Shown in pieces: positions 21,817 through 35,320 of a DNA stretch of 64,000 bases. This DNA comes from Symbiodinium sp. CCMP2592 (taxonomy: Eukaryota > Sar > Dinophyceae > Suessiales > Symbiodiniaceae): positions 491,733 through 555,732 of the forward strand of contig CAJNDT010005869.1 of assembly GCA_905221615.1 (NCBI GenBank). Direction: 5' to 3'. The position numbers and the translations under genes were made by a program. Below the pieces are notes generated by a model, which was not told the DNA's origin, made no database searches, and saw only the letters and a program-made list of their open reading frames with translations. Position 1 is the stretch's first letter, and every line of letters begins with the position of its first letter.

Positions 21817-21874
21817 GTGCCTGTCACCGTGATCACCGGCTTTTTGGGGAGCGGGAAGACGACCTTGCTGAACC
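21817..21874 (+). CDS. Gene 2 exon 1: Walker A
   Basis: The acceptor TTGGAG|GTG opens VPVTVITGFLGSGKTTLLN. The GC donor (AACC|GCAGCT) leaves one base that forms Arg with exon 2. Upstream coding sequence is not resolved. Confidence 0.92.
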
Positions 21875-24800
21875 GCAGCTCGGCCAGGGTGCATAAGGAG
21901 GTTTGCATCATATCCAGCATGTTCCCCGTATCGTCCCTGCATAGCTTCACTACAGTACACCGAACCCTTATCTGATGATTTCAAGCCCATCGCTCTAGGT
22001 TTCGAGCCCAGGGCCGTCCGGATGTAGGGGCCGAATTTTTGTGGGTCGAGGCCAGGGCCTCAATCCGCTTTAGCTCTCTCATGTTCTAGCACGTATATGA
22101 TGTGTGTGTCTCAGAGATTCTTACAGTACAGTTTACAAGAAAATGACGTGATCTGACAAAGATATGGCATCATACGGTATGATCCCCAACCCTAAGTCCT
22201 GAACCAAAAACCCTAAATCCTGAACCCTACACCCTAAACCTTAAGCCGTATAAGGCATCCTCCGAGAGCAGCACGGGAAGCGGATTGCGGTCATCGAGAA
22301 CGAATTTGGCGAGGTGGGGATCGACTCCACCCTCGTGGAGCAGGCAGGAGCTTGAGGGTTTGTAGGGTTTAGGGTTTAGGAAGTTTAAAGTTTAGGAGTC
22401 TTCGGGTTTATGGTTCAGGGTTTAAGATGCGTAGACCTAAAATTTTGATAAGTTTAAGGTTTAGAGGGTTTTTAGGGTTTGGAGCTTAGGTTTGTAGGGT
22501 TATGAGGGTTCAGGGTTGAGGAGTTATAGGGTTTAGGATTTAGGGTTTTGGAGTTGTAGGGCTGTTCGGGTTTGGAGTTTAGGGTTTGTAGGGTTTAGGG
22601 CATAGAGGATTTTGCATAGGGTTTAGGTTCTTTCAGGGTTTCTGCGGTTTGACTTCTCGCCGAACAGAGCGGGCTGTGATAGAATTTGGTACTGGTTCCA
22701 TACATCTAGCATGCGCCAGGGAGGTGTACAAGATTTTTATCTCTGCTATTGTTGGAAGGTTTTAGCCCTGGTAGAACAGGCCGGGTTGCTATAGATCATT
22801 GCGAGGAGTTCACATAGCTTCAAGAGGGCTTGTTAGGATTTTAACCAGCTTTTGGATTCGCACCAGGCATTGAAGTCCGGCTTCGCAAGGGCTGTAGAAC
22901 GGAGTCATAGTTTCTTTGGTGCAAGCTTTCAGCACGGAGTTCGTCCACCGTGTATGCAACAAGAGATGCTCCCAGAAGTCAAGTCTTGTTTCGCTAACGT
23001 CGTCCGCTACTTACAGTAAACAGGTCGCTCCAGCCCTGAAACCTTAGACACCCAAGCCCTAAAGCCTGAAGCCTTATGAAGCCTGACTAACTAGTATACC
23101 AGGCTCTTGAGTAGATGACAAATCATTAGCCAGAAGTTGGAGTCGGGAGGCGGAGCGCACCACTGAGACGATCGTCGAGATGAACAATGGCGACATGCCT
23201 TGCCATGATGTTCAGGTTGTTGGGTTTGTAACTAGGGTGTAGGGTGTATAATGAGGGTTCAGGGTTTAGGGATTAGAGGTTTTGTGTTTGAGAAGTGCTG
23301 TTGCGGATCTTTCAGGCTCATCTCATGGTGTGCTGAAACACAAATGCGAGGTTTGTTTTGAGTGGCTGCTGTAGCTGAGAGAGTGACCAAAGATGGCGAG
23401 AAAGGAACCCAATATTGACGACTAATTAAGAATTTGATTTAGGCTTGAAACTTTAAGCCTTAACCTATGACCCTAAACCCGAGACACTAAGCCTTCAACC
23501 GCCTAAACCTTTGGTCCGTTTATTCCGAAGATTCAAATCCTAAACTTACTTCCTCAACCCAGGCCGTAGAATTAAACCCTACTTGTGCCCTGAAGCGTCC
23601 GGCAAGGTTTCTCGAGGTTGACGTTTGCTAGATTCACTCCTTTGTGACATACGTTTGCAGAGGATGCAAGATCAAATCTCTGGGCTCCCTTAACGGTATA
23701 TAGGTTCTTCAGGGTCCAGGTAAACCATGTATAAACAAACTCTAAGCCCCCAACATTCGCCCCAAAGAAGCCCTAAGCTGTATGCAACCCGCTATTATTG
23801 TTTCAGTTATAGCGGCTTACATTTAATAGAACCCCCAAGCCCTTAACCCACGCAATAGAACCCAAAGCCCTATGCCTTCTGCCCCAAACCCGGAGCTCTA
23901 AACCTCATAGAAGCTTTCTGCAACGACCGATCGGATCAGGTTGCATTTGCTGCACCCTTCGTGGGGATTTCATCCAGGGAATGCAGAAGGCGCCCCGATG
24001 GTGTAATGCAGACGCTTGAATACTTGACAACCAGCATTATTCCCAATCTAATTATTCTGAGCCCGACATTTATCTCGGGTTTAGGGTCAGTATTGGGGGT
24101 GTAAACACCGCTGTGGGCATGCAGATAATGTTTGCAATTGCTGTCAGTCTTATGCAGTACCCTTCGTGGCCAGACGCCGCTGAACCCTGAACTCTAAACC
24201 CCAAACCCCATAAACTTCTAGCAAGCCTTATTGCCCCAAATCTTTGACCCTTACAGTCTCTGTCTGGTAGGTGCTCAAGGATGTTCAATCCCGCGGCAGC
24301 CATCTCGCCTCTCAGCCGCCAGGAAAAGTCTGTTTGTGTTCAGGGCTTTGGGGGGATCTCGGGTCTAGGGTTTGGGGTTTCGGGTTTTGTCAGATAGGGA
24401 TTAGGGTCTAGGGTTTAGGGTTCCGCGTTTTGTTAGATAGGGTTTAGGGTCTGGGGTTTAGGGTTCGACGTTTTGTTAGATAGGGTTTTGGGTTTCGGGT
24501 TCCGGGTTTTGTTAGATGGGGTTTAGGGTTTAGGTTTCCGGGTTTTGTTAGATAGGGTTTAGGGTTTAGGGTCTCGGGTGCCGGGGTTTTGGCAAGATAG
24601 CGTAAAATGTTCGGGCGCTGGGGCTTAGGGGCTTAGGAGTTCATGGGTCTCGCGTGCAGTCATTTCGGGGTTTGAGGTTGGCTTTGCCGGTTCCTTGGAG
24701 GCCGTACGCTTCTGGGATCAGTCGTTGATTCTCGCAAACCCTAAACCTGTTGGCACACTTAGAGTATTCCGCAAACGAGCTCTAAATTCAACCCTAAAAC

Positions 24801-27800
24801 CTAAGCCCAAAACCCTATGGTTTTTCTTGGGGTAAGGTTTGGGTTCAGGGTTAAAGCGAGTTGGATTTAGGGTAAGGGTTGGGTTGATTGTCAAGGATTG
24901 TATTTAAGGTGAAGTTTCAAGGGTTGGGTTTAGGGTTAGGAGTTGGGTCTAGGGCAAAGCGTTGGGTTTAGGTTAAGGGGTTGGTTGGGTTGCGTTGAGG
25001 GTTTAGAAGCAATTTTGATGTGTGGGGTCATGGTGTGGATGATGAGCCAGCCTTAAGCCTTAAAGGGAGCAGGTTTCTGGGACTGTACTACCTTAAGCGC
25101 TTAAATGCCTTAGAAGACCTCGAACGCTATGAATCAGATTGTGGGCCTCCCAAAAACTCTCAACCAGGCCCCGCACTTAAACAACGACTGCCAGGATTTG
25201 AAGCCTTCAGCGGTAAATCCCAAGCCCTATAAACCCTGAACCCTCGACCCTAAATCCTAAGCTCCCTGAGCCCGGCACGAGACCTGAAGCCGCAAGTCCT
25301 AGGATGGCGTCTTGATTGAAACGACTGGACTTGCGGACCCCTCCCCGATCGCTTCGACCTTCTTCCTGGATCCATTCATGCAGGCCCCAGGAGGGTTCTC
25401 TAACAGTTTCTCTGAAGGTTCTACAAGAGTTTCAATCAAGGGTCCTATAAGAGTTTTTCAAGTTCGAGGGTTCAAAAAGAGTTTCTTTAAGTGCTTATAG
25501 GAGCTTCTATAAGGGTTCTTCCCGGTTTCTGTCAGAGAGTTTCTATTGCTGTTCTATACGATTTCTTTAAGGGTTGCACAAGAGCTTCTATGAGGGTTCT
25601 ATGAAAACTCTTCAAGGACTCTATAAGAGTTTCTAGGAGGGTTCTACAAACGTGCTGTGGGGCGGATTCCGCAGATTCTAGAAGCGTCTTCTATATATGA
25701 GTATAAGGGATGCTAAAGGTACCATGAGGGATTCTACACGGCTTTTGGACTTTGGGAGGCGCTGATGATGTGGGTTTAAGAAGCAAGCTTTGGAGGAGAA
25801 CTACCGGCTGGACTCCATCCTCGGTGTCTGCGATGCCAAGCACTTGCTGGACCAGTCACATGGCTGGATCGGGCTTAGGGCTCTGTGGATGTAGAAACCT
25901 TAGAGGCTTGGGGGGTTTAGGGCTTTAGAGCTTTAGGGGTTCAGGGGTTTGAATCTTCAGGGGTTTTTGAAGCTTATATGCCGAGTCTCGATACTTTCAA
26001 GGCTTCATGTTAGTGCTGTTACAGGTTTGGGTTGCGGGTCTAGCATTTATAGGGTAATTATGTCTTTAGGGTTAGCAAAGCAGTTGAAGCTCTTCTTTTC
26101 GTTGGTTGGGGGAAGCGAGGATTAGGGCCACGAGGGCTTGCACCTCAACAGCCTGCAACGCCTTCAGGTTCGAGGCTTTGGGGCCTTTGTCTCTTTACTT
26201 GACCCCAGCCGATCCTCATAAGCCCTCTCCAGACCCTTATCTGCACGAAACCTTCTGTGAACCCCTAAACCCTGAACCCCTAAACCCCTAAACCCTAAAC
26301 CGAACGAATCCCATGAGGCTTTCTGCAGATCGGGAGAAGTCTTGCGTTCACGAAGCGTCGGAGCAGGCCTCCCGGAGAGCTTCAGTTTAAGCAGGGCTTT
26401 TAGGAGTTTCAGGGTTTGAGGAGCTTTCCGGGGGCTTTGGAGTGTTAAGGAGTTGTTCAGGAAGTTTAAATCGATGTTTTGGGTGTTTGAGGTCACAAGG
26501 CGTATCCCCAAAACCATATTCTTAGCTGCCGAGGTTGCCTTTTCCGACCGGCTGCTGCTGACGAAGACCGACCTCTGCACAGATACGGAAGCGCAGTCAG
26601 CAATGTCAGGGTTTCGGTGTTCGAGGTTTGAAGTTTACATCATTTTCTGTTTATGGTCTGGACAATCTGCGTTGGGTGAATCTTTGTTTTCAGGCGTCCA
26701 GGGGTTTAGGGTGTGGGTTTCGGGATTTCGGGAGGTAGGGCTTGCGGGCTTGGTGGCCAGTCACAGAGTTAAACCTTCTTGCAGCCAAGTCCTTCACCCG
26801 CACCCTATGGTATAGGGGCCTGAATGATGACTAATACTATCTAGGAGTTCCTTAATTATTGCAATTACATTTTTATGGGCCCCAAAATCCTATTCAAATT
26901 ATTAAGGCCCCTGTAGTACCCCAAGCCTCAGGAGATCGACGGGGTGCTGCAGCAGCTGAAACAGCTGAATCCCTTTGCCATCGTGCTGCCCATGAACCTG
27001 AAGGAGGGTTTAAGGTTTACGGAAGGCTTGACACCACGGCCATGCTGGTCCCAAGCACGGAATAATGAGGCATGCGGCTTACTCTAGTAGCTGGTTAGCA
27101 TTTACATCAGCTGTCGGAGGATTGTAGGTACTTGAATCGGAGGGTCCAAGGTCGACCGTTTAAGAATTTTGGTCGAGGGTGCTTGGCTATGCCGCCGTCA
27201 GGCCCCCCCCTTAGAATGTATAAGAAGGTGGGGTGTGGTGGGGCCACAGATATACATTCCTCTCGTGGTCATCCGCGTTCTGCGTAGACAAATGCAAGCC
27301 CTTCCTCCCAGGTACACGCACAAACGTATTTGCTCAACGTATGTTTGTGTTGGGGCAGGTAGTATGAGGTCGTTCGTGGTCTGCGTGGATTTTTTTCCGG
27401 GGATGCGGCAAGATGGAACCGTTTTTTGATTTGCAAGCTGTGTTAGCCTTCCTTGGAGCTGAACAACGCCCCCGGGGGGGCACGTCACCTGTAGTCATTC
27501 GCCTTTCGTCGAGATCGTTCGTTTTTGGTTTGGAACTCTTGTCAGATGTCCTGGCAGTTGGAATTCATGGTGCTTTGGAATGTCATGGACTCCGGCTGAG
27601 GTTCTTCGGGAGTCTGATTATTCAATGCAACATAAAAACTCCCAGGCACAGGTTTTCTCGCTTTGTTTGGACAGCGGTCTGCGGACTCACCCTTTTGAAG
27701 AATCAGGCCGTGAGTGGCAGTGGGAGGGCAGGTGTGCATTGTCCGAATGATGACAGAGGCACGTGGTTGAATCCATTCCGTTGGAGAACGGGAACCCGGG

Positions 27801-30800
27801 GTTCTCGCCCTGCCAAAAAAAGTTGTTCCTCAGCTTTCGATTTGGGCGTATAAGCTTCGATGGCAATTAGGGGCGCATTCGCTAAAGGCATTTCGGGTTT
27901 CAAGGTGTCGGTGTTGGGGTTTCAGGGTGCCCTGATCCTATCGTAAGCTACACTAGGTGCAAACTAGGTGCAGAACATGAAGACCGGCTCCTGATGTGGC
28001 CACCGGGTTGTTTCAAAACAGCCATGTCCTCTTGCAGTTTCAAGAGCCTCGCTTGACAAGAGGAAGCCGTGTAAATATTCAATGCCTTCGGGCCCTGCTA
28101 TTCTCACGATCTGAGCTGCCGTTCACAATTGAAGACAGGAAGCCCTGCGCTCCTGCCTACTCAGGGCCCTGCTGTTTTCTGGCTTCTTGGTCTCAGATCC
28201 CCCAATCGCGCGCATTCGCATTGTAAGTTAGAGCACTCGTGGTTCGGAAATGTATAAGGGGGTGGGGGACTGGTTTCCATGGTTAAGGCGGGGGCCTTGC
28301 CGCCGTCGTACTACGGTCTATGAAGCTGTATGTTATGCTCAAAATATGTGGGTAGACTGCTTCAGGTTTTGTCGAGGTTTGTGTTTAGGGCCGGGACTGT
28401 CCGGGGACACAGCGTGGGGTTTTCATGTGGACCCCCGATGAATAAACCCTTCTGCTGAATAGGGGAGGGATCCTAATATCCGGTGCCTTTTAGGGAGCTT
28501 ATGAATCATGGGGTTTGGGGTTTGGGCTTCTTGCAGTTTGGCCTGGGCATTTGGGCTCGTAGTGCTAATAGGTTTAGAATCTTTCCACGGGAGCATACGA
28601 TCGTTAGGTGCTTGGATCCTTGTGGAAGGCAAGTAGGGGTGTCTCAACAAAAGTAATCAATCAATATCTGGAAATCCTAAACCCTAAGCCCGAAATGCTC
28701 CAAAACCCTCAAAGTTAAGAAGCCCGCGAGCAGGACACGGAGAAACCGGTTCCTGTAGACCAGCTCTGCGACGTGCGGGCCTTCTCCCTCGCCTTTTGCC
28801 ACGCATTATTAGTATTAGGGTTCAAAAGTTTAGTGTTTAGGGTTATCAGAGTGCTTTGTTTGGTTCACCCCTGTAACGTTTCACGTTTCGAGGGCTTCTT
28901 TAGTTATAGGGCCTCAGGGTTGAGGGTTGCCAAAGTTTCCAGCGTTTCTACCGCTTCGAGGGTTCCAAGGGTGATTTATTTGGGAGTTTCCGAAAATGGG
29001 GGACCCTGATATAGTACCCTAAATGGTAGGATCCTTATTACAAAGGGCCCCAAAATAAGGTACCCCCATTTGGGTTAATTTAGGGTTGCCAGGGTTTCAG
29101 GGGTCTGTGAGTGATCGGCATCGGTTATGGCTTAGGATTTCGGCCTAGGGCATCGGCCTTAGTGAGGAAATGCTAAACTTGCAAGAACAAAAACTTGGCG
29201 TTCTTCTTCTTGGCTCTTAGGACTTTAACTTTTTGGGCTTCTACATGAGCCAGAATACGTAGGCTAAGCGTTTAAATTTTAGGAGGGGTTCAGAAGTTGG
29301 CCAAGAAAAAACCTGTAGAATCTCAGGCCCACAGTATAAAGCCCAAGCTCCTACACCACCCCAGTCCTTGGGTGTTTAGCCTTTTGTGGTTTGTGGCTTA
29401 ATGTTCAGGTTCCCGGGAAGCCCAAAGCCCCGCATGCTTCTCTGTTTCCCCCAAAGCCCCAAACCTTAAACTCCCTAAACCCTAAACCCTAAACCGTAAC
29501 CGTAAACCCTAAAGCCCCAAAATCCTGAAAACCTGAAGTCCTAAAGGTGCTGGTCGAAATTCAGTTTCAGAGCCTGACCTAAATTAATACCTATACTATT
29601 CTTAGGTTTCCTTTAAAGGGTCCATAAGGGCTATCATTACCAATACTACTTTGGTTGTTCCTTATTGTAACTATAGCATAATTTTCCCAAAACCCTATTC
29701 TAGTTATTAAGGCCCCTATACTAAGCTTCATGCCCTTATCGGAAGTGATTGCCGCGGGACCGAGTAGGATCCACAATCAACAAAATCAATGGTTTCACTA
29801 CTTGGGAGGTCGGGGACTCAGTAAGTAGTCGTTTCATAGATGTATATCATAACCCCAATTTGGATTTTTGTAGACTAAGATTACGTATATTATAACTCTG
29901 CTTCTTACCTACATACCACGTCCCCCGACCCTCCAAGCAGGCCCCTAAGCCCGAACACCGATGCTCTTTGGCCGCAGCCACAAGGACCGGGCGCTCGAGT
30001 TTGACTCCACGTTCCCTGGCTGTCGAATTCCAATGAGGGTGATATGTGGAGGGGTCTTCGGGGGTATGGCTCTCGGAAGATCGCTTTAAGTCGTAGAGCT
30101 CATAGAAGACATCCTTCCTAGGATCCGAGGCATATTCCTGAGTTCGGGGTATTCCCTGAGGATCGCCCGAGACTTGGCCAATTTGGGGGCTCTGCATCTC
30201 TGGCACTACATGGGATATGACGCAAAGAACCCTTTTGTATAGGGGCACATTTGGTCCTTAAGCTGTAGTGACTGTAGTGGTTCATTTAGGTTTGTAGGGT
30301 TCAGGGCCTAGTTCAGGGCTAGTGCTGAGGCCCAAACAATTTTTAGGCTCTTTCGAGCCCAGGAAGTTAAGGGATCAGAAACTTGGGTTTCAAGGGGGCA
30401 CTGCATTTGCGGAGGTTGTAAGTAGGGATGACAGTTTACCTTGTTTCCCAAAGCGAGATGGCCTACCTGGACCGGACCTGGTGCAGGGCAGCTCAAGGGT
30501 GGATGTTGCAGGGTGCTGGGCTTCGGAGGTCCTTTGCTTACAATGAGCCCAACAAGGATCGTACTAATTCTTCGTTGCTATATAACCTCAGAGCTATACT
30601 CTCAGGGGTACTTAGAAAGAACTTTTAATTGTTGGTTCCTTTTGGTTCCTACAGTCCCTATGAAACAGCTTAAAATGCATTTTCGCCAGGGGTCTAAGTT
30701 CAGTATAGTGACTGACTGCCGAAATAATTGCCAATATTATTCCTTAGGGTTCCTTATTATAACTATACACTATAAAGGAGCCCAGAACCCTATACGAATT

Positions 30801-33800
30801 ATTCAGGCCTCTACATGACTTGGAGTTAGGGGAGGTTTTGTCTTGGCGGGAAGCTTCGCTCATGCTCCTGTCGGGGGCTGTTTCGCGACACTCGAGAGAT
30901 GTCACGAAGAATATAGGGCTCGGACAGAATAGTAAGTTATCCCGGGTTCCATCAGAGCATGAGGGTCGGATGAGTTTTGAGGCCGTAGAGGCGTTTAAAC
31001 CCCAAGGCCTGGATCCTGCGCCCTTGAAAACTGAAAGCCAGAACCTCGGAACGACAGAAGGGACGAGCTCAAGCGTACAAGGTCTTCCAAAAGGACTTCA
31101 TGGAGTCTTGAGCAGACAAACTGTACATGGTATAACTAAGCACCATGAGCAGTTTTTGAAGTTGGCGCATGACCGACAGCACACTTTATTCAAGGCTCAT
31201 CTGTAGATGCGACGCCCTACCTTCAACGCTCACGAAGGTTCCTAGACGATGATGACGATCACATGCACGACTCATCGATCAAGGCACACCACCTCCAGGG
31301 TACTTCAGGGAGAGCATCTTATCCTGAACCCTGAACCGAACAGCTTAGCACCCTGAAGCCAGCATTTTGGCTAAACTAATACGACAGACCCACTATCAGC
31401 TCTGCAGACCTGAACCGTTAGTCTGGGGTCGAAGGCGAGACGTAGTCGCATTGGAATTTCTTGCACAGACACCAGTACACAGAGAGAATAAGGAAACAGA
31501 TTGGTCAGAGTTCAACTCCCGTTCTTTGGTTACTTGTCTTCGGGAAACGTACTTCCTCTGTTTTGCAGCGGATGGTTTGTAAGTTTGGGGTTCGAAATAG
31601 GAGCCTCAATACCCTGGAGCCCTTCTTTCATAACAGTTTACTATGCTACAACCATGCCGAAACACTCTTCTGCTTATTCAGGCCCTCAATTGGCATTGTT
31701 TCGAGGAACAAGGCTACTTCAGAGTTGGATTGGACATGCATTTTCCTCTGCAATGTGCACTTTGTGTAACTATCCTTGCACGCAGGCCGTTCATCAGAAG
31801 TCAGAAACGAGCATGCTCATGCTTTCCAGCCTTGTCCGTGACGTCTCTTCAGCTTTACAGCTTTAGTAATGGCTGGTCGAGATTTTTGGTATTTCGCTGT
31901 GGAACTTCCTGGATGTCGACACAAAATGATGACACCTGTTGGGTACCAGCTCTCTATGGTTACTTCTGTGGGTAAAAACTAGGCCGTCGCCTGAAGAGCC
32001 AGGATCTGTTTGCCAGGGATTTAGGGTTTAGGCTTTGTCCTAAATCCTAAACCCCAAAACCAAAACGAAACCGAATGAAGCCTTGCTAGGCTTACCCCGA
32101 AAGCCCTCACGAAACGACCAGTCAAACCCTGAAGCCTTGAAGCCATCAAACCCATGATCCTTAATCCCCTACTCCCTGAAACCCTAACAACCCCATACCC
32201 TAAACCCTACACCCTAAAACCCCTAAAGCCCCTAAACCCCTAAACCCTGTACCCTGAAAGCCCTAAATCCCTACCTAAACCCTTAAACCCCCCTAAACCT
32301 TAAGCCGCCAAGGCACTGGGAGTGAAGTTGCGCGGGGGGCTCCACCAGGCGAAGTTGAACAGCCCCCTGATTTTTCAAGCAGGTTTTAGCACAGGTTTTA
32401 GGCTCTAAGGGATTCAGGGTGTAGGGTTTTAGGGTTTTGGGAATGGGGTTTTAGGGTGCAGGGTTTAGGGTTTATGTTAGGCTTTAAGGGTTTTAGGGTT
32501 GCTTAAAGGGCTCGCTAAAGTGATCTATAATTACAGGCAGTCGGCAGTGTTCGACTTTAAGGGTTTTAGGGTTTAGGGTTTGAGGGTTTCTTAAAGGGCT
32601 CCCTAAAGCGAGCTGTTTCAGGGGTTAGGGTTTAGGGTTTTGAGGGCGTACTAAGGTTGAAGGCAGGGCTTAGGGTTTAGGGTTCAGGTGAAGATACCTT
32701 GAAAGTTTTAGCAGGCTTCTCGGAGAGTTTAATGGGGTGTTTATCCTGCCCTTACGCAGCATACCTGGAAGTAGTGAGGGATCCTTCATATGGGAGTTCC
32801 CGAAAATTAGAGGTACCTTCGTTTGGGGTCCTTATAATACTGATCCTGGGGTTTAGGGTACTATATTCGGGTTTCCCCTATATTCGGAAACTCCCATATG
32901 GTTGAAGCTACATATTCCTCACTTGTGGGTTGTAGAGAGCTCTCCGTCAGTCGTCCTCCCTAGAGTTGATGTTTTCGAGTCAGGGTTTAGGGGTTCAGGG
33001 TTCTGGGCACCTCGGCCGGAACCTATCTGTTGCAGGGACACATCGTATAGTGAGGTGTTTACCAGGGGCCGCCTATTTTTCACAAATAGGTTCTGGTAAC
33101 TTGAGGTAGACCTAAGATCGTAGCCCTGCACCCAAGGCTGGCGTCAGCGAGACTGATTTCTCAGTCAAAGCAAAGGTTTGGAGTGAAATCCTGGTCCAGA
33201 CTGAAGCGGAGTTTTAGGATAATGGATTTAGTGTAGAGCAAGATCGTCTGTTAACTGTTATCACTGATGGTGTCTGTGTGGTTATACTTTTACCCTGCGT
33301 TTTGGTTTGTTTAGTCATGGAATCAGAAATATGCAGGTTTGAAGCAGCCTGCCGTCAAACAGCCGGCCTTCATTTTCTAAGAGTTCGACCCTAAACCCTA
33401 AACCCGCGCTCAATGAGGATTCTTCGAGGAAGTCTTGAAGAAGTATCCCAAGGAGATGTACCGGTCCTATGGCAACGAGAATGTTGTGGTCTCTAGGTAG
33501 TACGTAGAGCTCGTGGGTTCAGGGTTTCTATAAGGGTTCTACAGGGGTTTATGGGTGTAGAGTTTAGCGATTTTACAGTTTCGGACCCTTACATCCTACA
33601 CCCAAGGCCCAGACCGGCTCCACGGATTTTGAAATGTTGTGCAGGATTCAGGCTGTAGGTCGTTCGGTATCGAGAGCTCCTGTGCTGTCATGAATTATCA
33701 CCAGGCTCGGCACCCGAAACCACCATCCTCAAATCCGCCTTAAACGAATCATCCAGAAGCCCGTAAAGCCAGAATTTTCCCACGCTCAAACCAAGCCTAG

Positions 33801-35048
33801 TGTTCTTCTCATTTGAAGGATCCCATAGGGAATGTACATCATAGAAGCTTCATATTCCCCTCAGGAGCGCTACGATCCCTCAACCTTGTCATCACATCAT
33901 GCCAGTAGAACCCGAGACCTGCGCCCTAAATCCTAAACCCGAAGCCCGGAAGCTCACAGCCTAAACCCTCAACCGTCACAAAGCAGAGACCCAGGATGAA
34001 GGGCATCCTCGATGTCAATGGCATTGAGGAGCGATATATCTTCCACGCGGCGCTCTGGTCAAGAGACCATTGCAGTTCAGGGTGTGGGGTTGGGGGTTTT
34101 AGGATTCAGGGTTTAGTGTTGAGGGTCAGGGTTTGGGGTGCCGGTTTCTTGGGTGTAGGTTTTAGCATTCAGGGTGTGCAAGATACAGGAGCACATTCAG
34201 CAATGACAGGTCCCGGTACCACCCATGCTGAGCAACATCATGGGCGCCCTCATCATCACAGTACGATCACACTCGCACTCGACAGTATGCCTGAACGTGA
34301 AAGTTGCCAAAATATTGAAGCTAGTATGTAGGGTGTGGCTACGGTCACCTTGGGCCTTTATAGTACAGTTCTTGCATCCTAGGGCCTAAAACCCTAACCC
34401 TTCCAAGCAATGACGGATCAGAGGCAACAATCCCAAGTTCCAGTTCCAATAACCCAACAACCCGGAGCTCTGATAACTCAACTTCCAAATCCTGAGCTGG
34501 CAGGCTTGCCCTCAAAACTGACTCTTGGGTTTAGTTAAGGCTTAGGAGGGTCCGAATAGCTTGTAGTGAGATTCCCACAGCTTCAATAGTCCTAGGCCCT
34601 AATACATTCCGAAACCCGGCTCTAGTCCGTGAACCCCCTAAGTCAAGTCCGACTGGTGAAGTGCCTCCCTAAACCTAAAACTCCATACCCTTAACTCCCA
34701 AAAGCTCTTATTACTGTTGGACTTTGTTTGAAAGCCTAAGCCTGAGGTGAACTGTCCTAAACCCCAATAGAACCCCAAACACCCTAGAAGTTCCCACCCA
34801 AAAAATCGTAAAAGCCTGAGGTGAACTTTTCTAAGCCCCATAGAACCCTAAACACCCCGTTAGTTATTATTAATTCCCACCCCTAAAAAAATCGTAAAAG
34901 CCTGAGGTGCCCTAAACACCCTTCAAGTTCCCCCTTTAAAAAGACAGCCTGAGGTGAACTGCCACTTCGGCGGCATGCCCCAGGGCCCATGGCCGACGGA
35001 GGGTCGCGCTCCTCGGATGTTCGAGTTCGGGGCTCTACAATGTTAGGT

Positions 35049-35079
<31 letters not shown>

Positions 35080-35086
35080 CATACAC

Positions 35087-35124
<38 letters not shown>

Positions 35125-35282
35125 CTCTTATATTATATATTTTCATAATTAATATGTATTCTGTATTCTGTATTTTACATTACTTTGTATTATATCGTAT
35201 TATCATGTCATATTATATTGCTTTACTTTTTTATATGATATGATACTATACTATATGGTAGTATCTTATATGATAACTGTAT

Positions 35283-35320
<38 letters not shown>

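Noticed and set aside
26118-26165. Extra gene 2 exon (frame GHEGLHLNSLQRLQ)
   Set aside because: Exons 7 and 8 join in phase directly to give the expected family sequence; inserting this piece breaks it.
30455-30495. Exon-like MAYLDRTWCR in gene 2 intron 12
   Set aside because: Resembles the RAWC motif of gene 1-type proteins, but exons 12 and 13 join in phase without it and no neighbours support it.
31360-31380. Relic of the dinoflagellate spliced leader (GCATTTTGGCT)
   Set aside because: Only about ten bases match the leader as I remember it and no retrocopied gene follows; chance is likely.
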